Assembly (NCBI GenBank): GCA_019208055.1
Contig: JAGXJF010004264.1
Location: 248,001-312,000, forward strand
DNA from: Stipa capillata
Lineage: Eukaryota; Streptophyta; Magnoliopsida; Poales; Poaceae
Reading direction: 5' to 3'
Length of the DNA stretch: 64,000 bases
Position numbers and translations under genes: made by a program. Numbering within the stretch: position 1 is the first letter of the stretch; every line of letters starts with the position of its first letter. This document shows positions 32,801-45,000 of the stretch, piece after piece. The notes beneath the pieces are model-generated. The model saw only the letters and a program-made list of their open reading frames with translations, was not told the DNA's origin and made no database searches.

Positions 32801-33448
32801 ACTGGGGTGGATTTTCTGCGTTTGGATTCAATGGTTTGTTTGGGTTGGTGCGTCCAGCGGATCGCAAAACGTGCCTTGCACATTTATGATTACTAGTAAA
32901 ATATCATAAAAAAATATTATGATTTATTGAATACAGATCTAAGTGTTTAAAATTTAAATAATCCAAAAAAATATCTGTGCTCCCTGGACCGCTCCCCAAA
33001 TCCAAAAATAATACCACAATGAACCCGCATGTCAATACTGTACGAGTTGGCATGTTTTTAAATGTGATTTTGTGCTAGCTACACATCACGTGGCTCCCTA
33101 AAATCATGCATTTTACTCTTTTCTTCTTGACTAGAATGATAACTATATTCTTGTTGCTACACATATATGCATATAAATTATAATTTCTTGGTAGTTCTAA
33201 ACACTTAATTTTTTCATTCATCTAAATAATCATCTACTCTCAAAATATATGTGACTAGACCTACATCATAGCTAATTACCTAATCAGTAGCGTCTTCTTC
33301 TCTATTTTCTAAATTACCACAAAAGGAGAGGGATACAATGCAAATAGAAAGAAGTACTAAACGTTGACAACATTAGCCTTCACTAACTAGGCTTAATTTT
33401 GAACCGGTTCACCAAAATTGCCCAAACCGCCCACAAACCATCAGCCCA

Positions 33449-34592
33449 CACTACTATAGAACCCTCATCAGTGACGGGCTAAATTCTTGATCAACGATGG
33501 TTCCCGAGCCCGTCATTGATAAGTTGGTCATTGATAACTCAGATCAGGATTTTTTATCTATCGTTGATAACAGACTCATCACGACGGGCCAATCATTTAT
33601 CTGTCATTGATGACTTTGTATGGGACCCGAAAAGGTAGGGCTTTCACTAAAGTGGTTGTAACTTTTGCATATGGTGTCTATTTTTGCTCTATGACCACTC
33701 AAAATAAAGCTGTCAACAAGACCCACCTAAAAAATCAAATAGTCTTTTGACTTGTATATTTTTTGACCTCCAAATTCACCCAATAAGACACACTTTCGAG
33801 CCTCCAAATGAAAAACCGCCTCTTCTGATCGTTTGTTGAATTTCTTCCCGAGCTCCAACTGCAATAATTTTTGCGGATTCCAAACTGTGAAGTAGTAGAG
33901 CTGCTGGAAAAAAGTACGAGAAATTTTTTAAAAAATAAAAATTTTAGACACTAGTAGGAATCATCCGAATTTGAGCGTAAAAAGGCACAAATCTTGCCGC
34001 AGCAGGACCTTCCTTACCTCAAATTCGAGCGAAACTCCTGAGTAGCCTCTGTCAAGTTCCTACAGGAAGATGGATCGGAAGATGAGAGGCTGCCTGGCGT
34101 GAGAAGAGAAGAGGCTGCCATGTTCCTACGAGAAGGGTGAGAGGAGAAAGGTGGAAGGGAGGAAAGAGGGGTGGAAGGGAGAAATTTTGGATCTGAATCT
34201 AGAATTGAGTGGAGAGAGACGCACTGAGGTGAATTATATACCCCGTAACGAGATTATGAAATTTTAGGTTTTGGAAAAATCACAGATAAGTCATCAATGA
34301 CTCCTCTCTTCGGCCCGTCACCGATAAGTGGCACTGAGTGATGGGCGAGGAAACAATCTGTTACTGATGAGTCATCACCAACGGGTCTCTCTTCAACCCA
34401 TTACTGATGAGTCACGAGTGACATGCCTCTTTTCAAACTGTCATTGATGATTTTTTTGGGATGAATCTCGATACCCAGTGAAGTCAACAATGATGGGTTG
34501 AAGAGAGGCCCGTTACTAATTATTGTCATCAATGATGGGCTAACCCTACCTGTCACTGATCCCAATCATGGATGACTATTTTTATAGTAGTA
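33449..34592. mobile_element. CACTA-type non-autonomous element
   Basis: Starts CACTACTATAGAA and ends TTTTATAGTAGTA, imperfect terminal inverted repeats. CCA is duplicated at 33446-33448 and 34593-34595. The 1144-bp body has no ORF. Near both ends are words such as CAGTGACGGGC and CCGTCACTGAT, like those in the MITE at 403-818, so the two are related. Confidence 0.8.
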
Positions 34593-34879
34593 CCAAACAA
34601 ACAGATCTAAGGTATATATTCAGATTTGTCTAATCAAATTTTACCTATAAAGATTCATATTTCAGACCGTTCAAAACAGAAACTATCAAGGATATGACCG
34701 CATCTTAAGTAGTTCTTACTCTGAACCGTCTAAGATATTGTTTTATCTAAACGGTTCATCTTCGTCGCCAGGCGTCTACATATTTCAGACTGCCGGTATT
34801 GAAGAATGGTATGAGACGAAGCGTCTAATAGTTCGCGTTTAGTTTTCCTGTACTAAGACTCAATTTTGGTTTGCCTCAT

Positions 34880-37399
34880 GAGCGCAATGCGCACCAGCCC
34901 TGCGCAGGCCAACATCAACACGCCTGCACCGGCGGTTACCACCTTGCGGTTACAACCCTAATGAACATGTCAAGCTTCGTGGCAGGGGAATTTATTGACA
35001 ACAAAGATGGCTCATATACTGCTCATTATGTGGCAAGGTATCTTGGTTCATATAGCATGTGTATTCAGTTTGAGAATGGGCAGCTTCCTCTATGTCCACT
35101 TGTGGTCCATGTCCTTGCAGGTAAAGTTTCAGTTGGTAAGATGAGATTCAAAATTAAAAACGTAACAAAAACTCCTACGTGGTAAAAATTATCTGTCTAC
35201 TTGGATTTCCGGGAAAATTTTGAGCATTACCTAGTTCTGCTTGTTTGTTGAACAGCTGTGGTTAACTGAATATATCTCCCTGCAGAGGAATACCTTTTCT
35301 GAGGTTCAAAATGATAGCATTTCAGTTTGGGAGGATGAATCTGTTTCCTTTGATTTATTGTCAGATGACTACATTGCAGGAGGCTAAGCTGAAGTAGTTA
35401 ATTCCTCTTCAGTAAGTTTATAAATTTATGTTTTGCCATGTAATTATTAAACAGTTCTAATTTTTTTATTTTGTGCAATTTAATTATTAATAGTTCTACT
35501 AGACATTTAAACAAGAAAGCTTGTAGCAAGAAAATTAAATAAGACGACGCATTTAAACTTAGCAGTGTCATCGTTAAATTTTCTGACTGGATTAACATTT
35601 CAGTTGTTTCATGGTGATACTACTTTGTTATTTGATAATCTTGATCTCATAGTAAATGTATCCCTTCCTATTGAAGCCACTTCATGGACCAGTCCTATAG
35701 TACAACCAGATCTATCGGCACACGCATTTTGAAGGGTTTTTTGGGAATGACTTATTCTCATACACAATATATGACAATCATCAAAACGTTATCAGTGGCA
35801 CAGTGTTCATATCTGTTCTCTACAGACCATCTAAGTTCATCTCTTTACCCCAACAATTGCATGTTACTGAAGATACAATTGGCCCAAAATTTGGGTAAGC
35901 TTTAAGCATTGCAGTCTTCTATATATTTTTTTTTACTTTATATTTGCTCTGTGAACTGATAATACTTTTTTTATGTTTTGGCAGTGGGTTCCTGGGGTAT
36001 ATTCAGATACAGCAGAAAACATATCAGTTACAGTGAAAGCAGTGTGGAAATGTTCTTCTTGCTCCAATGCCAATGAAACTTAAACACTAGACATTAGATG
36101 ATGTACTTTCAATCAGCAGGGGAGGAAGATCTGGCAAAGAATTGAAATTACAAGGAACAGTAGAAGCAACAAATGGTGCGCTACAATTGCTTCAGTATAT
36201 CGGGTACTAGTCAAGAATCTGAATCCTCTTAGTCATTTTAGAATATGTATAGTCATTCACTAAGGATCCTAATCCTATCACTATGTGCAGAAATGAAGGC
36301 TTCTATGGGAATGATATTATATTGCTATATGCGATGAACAGAAATGGTATAGAACATACTAATTTATCCATCTTTGTTGAGCCAATCAATGATCCTCCAG
36401 TTATACTAGCTCCTAAATCAATTTTCTTGGGTGGGAAAGAATCAAGGGAAGGATATCAAATCTTTGACAAGAAAAGGGATCCATTTGAGTTTTCAATAGT
36501 CGAACCAGATTTTGCAATTTCCCAGTTAACCTTTCTCAAGTCTTTTGGTATGAATGGTAAATGGGAGGATCTGCTGCTTAGTTTGACATGTAAGATGCTG
36601 TTCCTAGTCTGACAGATTACATTGCAGGGAACAGGTCTCATCTTCTGCTAGTGCTCTCCTTGGAAGTCCTCGAAGGAACCTTGGTGATGACATTGCCGGC
36701 TGGTATCTGAAGACTGATGGCAATAACCACTGGCAGTCTCTTCTGGTATCATCGCCAACACGGAGCTGAAGACTGATGGCAATAACCACTGGCAGTCTCT
36801 TCAGACTTATGTGGCCATTGCACATCACTTTGTCCTAAGAGGAACTGGTATCAGGTTCCGCGGGAATGTCCTTGACTGCAACAATGCAATGCAGCGGCTG
36901 TTTTACCAAGTAAATCTTTTGTATTCTCTGATAATTTTGGTATTTCATTCCATCATCTAATCTGCTTTCCATGTTTTGAGAGAGTATGCTGTTTTTCAGC
37001 ATGTATAGATATATAAATAGTTCAAACTAGAATGTGGGATCTGCTTGTCTTGCAGGGTCCAAGCCATGACACAACCTTATCCATCACTGTAAACGACCTG
37101 GGAAACTATGGATGCTACCCAGACTGTTCAGAGATAATGTCGAGGCCATTGTTCACGGCGAAGACTGTCCGGCTAGTGAAAAGATCTATGAGCTCAAGAA
37201 GAGCTATCTGTAAGTACCAATGCCGATGTTCTTTGTTCATTTCTGTGTTGGCTACATTCTCCAGATTGTATGGAACCTACCGCAAATACTTTCAGTGGTC
37301 GGATCAGCAATAGCAATTGAGATCTTGGCAATGCTATGTCTTGGCGGGGTTCTCCTGTATTTCTTCTTGAAATGCCTGACTGCCCTCAAAGGCGAGTGA
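34880..37399 (+). pseudogene. GEX2-like (gamete-expressed filamin-repeat protein) relic
   Basis: Exon-sized blocks with GT-AG borders read in order. An Ig/filamin-like piece (GSYTAHYVARYLGSY, exon end 35120) is followed by ISVWEDESVSFDLL (from 35286), FGNDLFSYTIYD (about 35740-35900), SISRGGRSGKELKLQGTVEA (about 36120), and GFYGNDIILLYAMNRNG with FVEPINDPPVI (36289-36548). Then come a WQSL..YVAIAHHFVLRGTG block (to about 36909), DLGNYGCYPDCSE (37056-37210) and a last exon with a membrane segment (AIEILAMLCLGGVLLYFFL, stop 37397-37399). The order fits plant GEX2, a sperm-surface protein used in gamete attachment. The N-terminal half is missing, several stops and frameshifts occur, and a 59-bp tandem duplication lies at 36707. 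It is a truncated pseudogene; GEX2 identity is by recall of the family. Confidence 0.6.
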
Positions 37400-37655
37400 A
37401 GAGATCGCAGCCATGGATTGCGCACACAGGAACAAACCCCGTGTCATCAATATGTGAGTACATTTCTCTCTGAAACATTCATCAGGCAAATAGGATCGTC
37501 GTTTCGAGCTTTGTCATCTGCAAAGAAATTTTGTTGATGTTCTTCTGGGATGCAAAATAGATGAGTCCCTCGCCCTCAAATGATGCCGGATATTGCTCTG
37601 TGCCTGCAGCAGTGCTCTCCTTACGTGGAAACATATCGAGTTTTCGGCAGAGGTA

Positions 37656-37896
37656 GGCAATGTTAGTGTGTTTAGTTTTAGCCCAGGTTTGTCCCACCAA
37701 AAATTTGGCTAGCCAAAATTTTGGTCAAGGTTTTGCTTGCCCATGATTTGACCAAAATTGGCAAGAAAAATACACTAGAGTTGGTAAAGGGATATTGGCA
37801 TGCCAAAATTTTGGCAACCATCCATACAAGGACCAAAATTTCAGTCATGACCAAAAAATTGGCAAGGTAGCTTTTAGCCACAATCCAAACATAGCC
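37656..37896. mobile_element. Probable Tourist-like MITE
   Basis: Ends GGCAATGTTAGTGTG and, inverted, GGCTATGTTTGGATTG are similar to PIF/Tourist ends. Outside are GTA (37653-37655) and TTA (37897-37899), a decayed target duplication. The interior repeats CCAAAATTTTGG-type words. No ORF. Confidence 0.5.
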
Positions 37897-37899
37897 TTA

Positions 37900-39097
37900 G
37901 TAACTTCAAATGCTTCGCAACCAGAAACTTCTGCTGTGCATTTTTAGCAACGGTGCAGAGTCTAGACTCCACTGTGCATTTCAGCATGGATGGCAGAAAG
38001 GTCTTCCAGATCATGCAAGCAGGAACTATAACTGCAGCCTTTCTCTGGGACGAGAGACGATGGAAATCAAGATGCTCAGCTCGTAGTAGACAAGGACAAG
38101 TAGTAATCCTTAAAAAATTTCAGTAGCATGTTCTCCAGAAGTCAAATTTTCTTCTGTTCACTCCACACATACGTCTTCTTGAATCTCACTCGTTCAATAC
38201 TCAATGCCCACCACAGAAAAATTTCGTTAGTTTGACTGGAGAGATAATGCAGATTCGGATGAAACTGCCATTAACCTGTTCATGAACAGGGTCAATCGAA
38301 GAGGAGGGCAGATTTGGCATAAACTACTATTAGCATACTTTTCTCTTTTTGTCTGAGGTGGCATTTCATCTTAAAGAACAAAAGAAACAAGATGTATAAT
38401 TGCCAACACTTCTATTAACAAACATTACACATGGTTGTCAGGTTTCCTGGATGTATTTAGAAGACCCACAGTCAGAAACAAAATGAATCAACCTCTCAGA
38501 CTACAAGCTTCTTCATACAGCAATGTACAAAAGAATCGCCGCTCACGTGGACAGCGTTTCTTCCGCCAGTCAGAAGAATACGCTCATCTTGCTGACTTGC
38601 TGCCTGGCCTGGTCGGTTGGATGCATCCTGCAGTGATTTATTTATAACCTAACCGAATGCATCCGTAGTATTACACAGAAACCATAATGGGTATCACCAT
38701 ATGGTTCACCAGAAATGCAGTGAACTATGAACCACTGAACAAACTCACTGGGACCTACAACGCGAAATGTTCAAAACAAGTTCATCAACGACTCAATATA
38801 TAAGCATGTATTCGAAATATAACTAAAATGTAGCTGTTGAAGAATCAGGCCAGTTATCCCAATGGACAAATTTAGCTGACAAATGAAGTGTTCAGTTTCA
38901 TCGAAATTTCTAGATTACCTTCCTCCAAAGAGGAAAATGGTATTGTGTTTCTTAAGCAGTAGAAAGTAGAAAACAAAGAAATACAAAGCTATCAGTTTGG
39001 GAACCAACCAAACAACTATATCTTGGTGTTCCCTGTAAGAAATGGTTATTGAAATAAAGTGAACAAGTGGATGTAAATACCACATAAGCGAGAAAAT
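37900..39097. other. Spacer between GEX2 relic and nucleotidase gene
   Basis: AT-rich sequence holding the 3' flank of the minus-strand gene that ends at 39098. No conserved coding frame or RNA gene recognised. Confidence 0.45.
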
Positions 39098-42000
39098 TTA
39101 AGCTACCTTCGCGTTATGTGGCATGATCTTTATGTCATGAGGTGGATGAAGCCATGATTCAGGGGCATGTAACAAGAAGTTCTCAAGCTTGCTGGTGTAG
39201 ATATCTGCATATTGATGAATGTGATAGGCAAATGATGATTCCTTTCCTGTGTCTGTGAGGAACGTTGCACCAAAAGAGCTATTGAACAGATCTCGCATCC
39301 CAGATCGGCATAGATGCCTTTCTGCATTCAACTCATCCAGCAATGCTCTGTAAACTTGGCCTTTCTCGGTGCTAACCACAGTTGCATGAACTTTCCCAAG
39401 TAAATCGTGTATTAGACTTAATTTTGTCTGCAGTGGAGGATATAGTTCAGTTAAATTGATAAAGTATCCATCTGGATGGAAAATTGTGAACTAACACACT
39501 GTATATTTTATAGAGGAGTCAAACCATACAAAACTAATAAAAATAGTAAATGCCATCATTTCTCCGATGGAGCAATGTGTAATGCAACTGGTTGTCCCTG
39601 TGCCATGTTTTAGATGACGTATGCAGATAGGACAGACCTTTAAGATTTACTGCCCTGCACCAGAAGTGCCCTATGAGACTTCAAACACTTGCTGCAACTT
39701 CCACAAAATGCCTACTGCCTAAGTCAGCCTTCCAAACAAAATTCCACAAGTTGGCATAGTCAACCTTATAAGCTTTACGGATCACCATGACTAGTTGCCT
39801 TCTCTCAGTTGTGATGTCGGATTCACACTATTTGTTGCAAACTCGGAAGGGGATAGCTGTTATTTAGGACTGCAGACGTTATAACAGCAATTCTAAGTTC
39901 TAACACACTGATGATAGACTAGGAGGCGACTACATACAGAGTATATACATTCCCCTGTAGACACTAGCATGTAGCTATTTTGCAGAGCGAAAATAGTTCT
40001 AGATAATTACAATCTTCTTTGGATACTATGTATCCCAATAGATGATAATTAGGATTTGTGTTCCTTCAGATATTTTTTTTAGAGAACGTGCAAAAGCTTT
40101 GCACACCTTTTCATTAACTAGAGAAGCAAGTCAGTATACAAGAGTTCGGCCACGTGGGCTTTTTAACCAAAAGGAAAAGACCCACTGAGACCTAACTACA
40201 GCACACCTAAACGCTGGTCTCAGGGGCGGTTCTCGCAACCAATGACCGTAGGCTTGCTCCCAGCGCTCCGTTTCAGATTTTCAATTTTTAATTCAAATGA
40301 ATTACCATTTCATTTTTTTAATCCAGCTAGGAATTGTACTATTAACCCTTCAAAACAATGTTTACATTATGTAATTGTGATGAACCTTAGTTTTAAGTAC
40401 TGCACTGAGGATGGGCGGACGGCACAGCATAGCTCAAGAGGAGAGGTCTTAGGAGAAAGATGAGACCATGGACTGGAGAGAAAACAATTTCAACTGAAAT
40501 AGGCCCCCTTGCATAGAGGGCTCTTGCAACATCCTGATTTTGAAGGCTTTCAAAAAATAACTCATCTGAAAATGAGGACTGGAAAATTGCATGGATATTT
40601 TCTTGAATTATTCAAGCCTAATTGGAATTTTTCTAATTCTTTTGGTTTTAATCTATTAATCTAAACCTTAATATCTGATTGAAAATATTTTATTTGAATT
40701 TTGAATATTAATATATACACCTTGGAATTCTTCTAGATTTATTGGAGTTGGTTTACTATTTTTTAAGCTCTATTTGAGTTTCTGGATTTTTCTAAAATGA
40801 AAATCATTTTCTTTCTTCATGAGCCGCCTGGGCCAAAACCCACTAGCTGGCTCATCTTCTCCCATCCCGGCCTGCTTCTTGGTCACTCCTCTCCCTTCCC
40901 CTCTTTGGCCAAGCCTCGTGTGCCGACCCCTTTCCCTACGCTCGCCTTGGCCTAGCTATCGATCCAGCTACCGAGTAGCCCAATGGGAGCTCCTGCCTCA
41001 CCTCTATTCAGACCCGAGTCCGAGCCATGCCGTGCCGCCTCGCACGTGGAGTTTCACGTCCACATGCCCTAGCCCAGCCCTATAAAGGCACCACCATCGC
41101 CTTGGCCTCCGCACCTCCTGCGATGCGCCACTGTCGCCTGCTAGACCTAGCGCAACCGCCGCTAGCTGCCGATTCCTCGCCGAAAGAACCGCGACTAAGT
41201 GACGGATTCAAAGTTGTGCTCAAGAGCTTGCATCAATGCTTCTTCTGCCTAAAATAGAGACGTCTTCATGAATTCCGGCGAGACGCCACCGCGATTGTTC
41301 TCCATCTTCAGTGAGTTACACGCTAATTAATTGCACCTGCACCATCTCCTCGTGCTCCTGAACTTTACCCCTCAGTCAATTGCAAGCTTTCGCTGACTAG
41401 CTCCATCTCTCTCTATTGACCTGCCGCCATCGTCAGGTGTCACCGCGGCCGCCATACATGCCTCTATTGCCCTAGCCGAGATCACAACCAACATCATGAT
41501 GTCCCTGCGGTTCTGTTTTCGCGCTCATCCGTCCATCATCCACGCTCCATCACCAGTGATCTCGAAGTCCACCATGGCCAGCCATTTTCTCTATTCTCTT
41601 TTACTGCACCTTTGTGCTCTGTTTCCCTGTAAAGAGAGGTACAGTAGGACGCCTCCTTCTCTCCCTCTGTTTCTCCTCTTTGAACCGATAGTAGTAGGAG
41701 GCGTCCTTATCCTTCGCTTCTATGTACACAAAACAGTAGGGCGTCTATCTACCCTCTGTTCTCCCTCTCCTTTTGTTCTACAAGGAAACAGTAGAGAATC
41801 ATGACAGTATATCTCTCTTAATTCTCTATGTTCCATGAACATAAATCCCTCTGCTGCTTAGCTGCCCAAATCCGAAACCGTACCCATCATTGTGTGTTGC
41901 CGCATGCAATGTCAAGGTCAACCGTTTCCATCAACCGATAGCAATTATCGTCAATGTCATGCATGAGGACCTACTCGTGCTAGTGGCACCACCGACAAGG

Positions 42001-45000
42001 ACCCAATGCATCTCATTGATCACACTCTCCTCCTCGATTCGATTGTTTAGATCTAATGGATGACTTCTCATCAGGACCACCTTCATGGTGATCGCCGCAG
42101 CCACTGATGACATAGCTCTGGTTTGTACCTCGCGAGCTTCAGAGGCACCTTCGACCACCTTCGACCATCACTAGGATCATTAGATCATTAATAGCCAAAA
42201 CTCTATGCACGATAAGTGTCGCTGTCATCAACGACATAATCTTGCAAATAGCCCGGTCAACCCAAGATACATCTTTCGGCAATTGACGTGATTAGTAGAT
42301 AATTTGTCAATTCTTTCTATCAACTAAAACCCTAGTATTTAACTCGTATGTTTCAAGGGTTAGCCAAAACCCTAGTTCTCTGCCACCACCGACTCTTCTT
42401 ATCATCTCATATTGTGAGACCTAAGACGACTAGGAGGACTTAACCTTATTTGTCGTACTCTCATACTCTTCCATCTATGTCCTTGACCATTGGTGCGATC
42501 TTGGATCGTCTACTCAATTGGTCATCGATGAAACCCTGAGTTACCTTATAGCTATCGACATGATTATTTGATCATTCATCGATATGCTATTATCTACCTG
42601 AACCTCGACATGAGACCACTCATGTTTCATTGAGCATCGTTCGTATTGCATTCGCTCAAATTCCTATCATCATTTGGGATCGTTAAAACAATCTAGAATG
42701 TTGATAACGTTGTCTCGACAAAGGATATTAAATCCCACTGATCCCAACCTTTGATAGCTTGATGGTATCAGCTTGTTCATGCTACCGGTAATACCGCCAT
42801 ACTTGACGACAGGACTTCGACACATGTCCTCGTGTCCCCTAATCCCTTTTTCCTCCACTATTGTATACTGTTGTTATGGCAGTGTCATGAGTTGTCATAT
42901 CCTAGTGTCATTTCTCACTTACGTGTGGTCCAGCATATGGTGTCCTATCTCTTGAAACCATAATCATTGACGTGTCCTCACCCGTCAATCGATCATAGTC
43001 ATTCGATCTTTCTTTCCTAAAACCTCTACCTTTTATGGACCAGGTCCATAGACCTAGTGCACATGTGTCATGTGTTGCTCGGCATATATAATCTCTTTTC
43101 CTGAATTATTTATAATTTTGCAATGGCTCTTTGTCTCATCTTGCGAGATAATATCCCGTTCTCTCTTCCATCTGGTTTAACCTTGTATCAGCAATTCCCT
43201 CTCTGATTCGAGTCACATCTGTTATTCCTCTAAAAGATAAATCCTTTAGTTCCAAACACTGTCCTTGATCTCCTCGTCATCACTCATATTTATTTTCGCA
43301 TTGAGCTATTTGGAGTTGTTTATTTATTTGCTTGCATTCTATTTCTTTTACAATGAGTAGGGAGTAACAAGTTTAACCAAAGGCAAGTTCAAGGAGAAAT
43401 GTAGAAATACATCCACGAAGACATGCCTCCTTGTTCTTGATCATGTTGATCCTATATTTCTAAAAAATCATTATTATGTTTATGCCTTACAAACATGCAT
43501 GATGTTTATTAAATGTTTTGAGGTCCTTCCAAAACTAGACTTTACCCTGTTACTTGGTTTTGATTTTAGAATAGTTGATTTTAGAGTTAATAATGCTTAG
43601 CCAAGTAAAGTAGTATCTTTTTGATATTCCTCATGTGAGAAATATTCTATTAATTGAATCATTCTTACTTTGTTGATATCTTAGAATTGTTGAGCATCCT
43701 TTTACTGAAACTCTATTCTAAGGTGTGGCATTGTTACCACATCTTTTAAGGGCCAATAAACATGTTTGTATGCATCATTCTGAATTAAGTGCAACCATAT
43801 GCTAAATAGGCATTGGCTTAGTTAAATATATAGTTCATGGTCGGTGTTGGCATCGTCGTATCGCGGGTGGGACGTGTGTTAGACACGTCTCTCGGCACCA
43901 AAGGGGGGTCCGGATTGTGAGGAGTACTCCGTCCGTACTGAAACCTAAGTGGCATGTCAAATTCAGTCTCTCTATCGACACACGGATGGGCGTGTCTTTC
44001 AAAGCCTGATCAGCCTAGCACAAGGGATGATTGTGTTATGTGAATAAAATGTACAACCTCTGGATAGTGTAAAACTAATCGATTAACTGTATCTAAGGTC
44101 ATGGACGGCATAAAGATCCATTCGTGTTGAGGAACCCTGTCTTCTTCTCTCCCCAACAGATTTTCGCTCTAAGTCTTGGATAAGTATAGGTGGTGAGAAC
44201 CTATTGTCGAGTTAAGGGGTTAGACCTTAAAACATTCATCTGTTTAAGCTTACATGCAGAGTTAGGTTTCTCTAGAAAGAGGACACACGAAGTACGCAAA
44301 ATACTCAACAAGCATGTTGTTTTTTGGCATGTTTAGGCAATTATGAGGATGATGGAGAAGACTATGATGGTCACTACGATGACGTTGATTAGGTCACGTT
44401 TGACTTCGTCGACTGCATGTGGTTGAGATGAAGACTTATGTTTTAACTAGTTCCGCTGTGATTCTGAATGGTAAGAGACATAAGTCCTAAGTACCTTGCT
44501 TGGCCATGTGGCTACTATTAATCAAGTCTTTTCTAATAAGACTTCGTGATGTGTGCAATGATATCATTTCAAATGTGTTCATCAGCTTGATCCGGGACTG
44601 ATGAGGATATACACAGAGGGGTCCAAAAGTTATTTTTGGGCAGTCACGGCTCTCCTGATTATAGATTAATAAATATATTAATAACATTCCACTAATAGAT
44701 AAGATACCAACTACGGAGATATGATGCCAACTAATACAACATAATTTTATAACCAATCAGCTAGGCAGGCTTGCAAGTTGCACAGGTCGGTGGCTAATTT
44801 AGCCACAATCAGAGTAAAAGTCTACCTACGTGGAACAGAAAAGTGAGTTATATATTCTAGAGGCATATGATATACAAACCTGTTGGAACCGATAACTGTC
44901 GCCGTTCTGGATTCCTATTTCATCCTGAAGCGACAAAGCACAGATTATTGTAGCACAGTACAAATTATAATTACAAATTTTGTATGACCAAGTAATGAGA

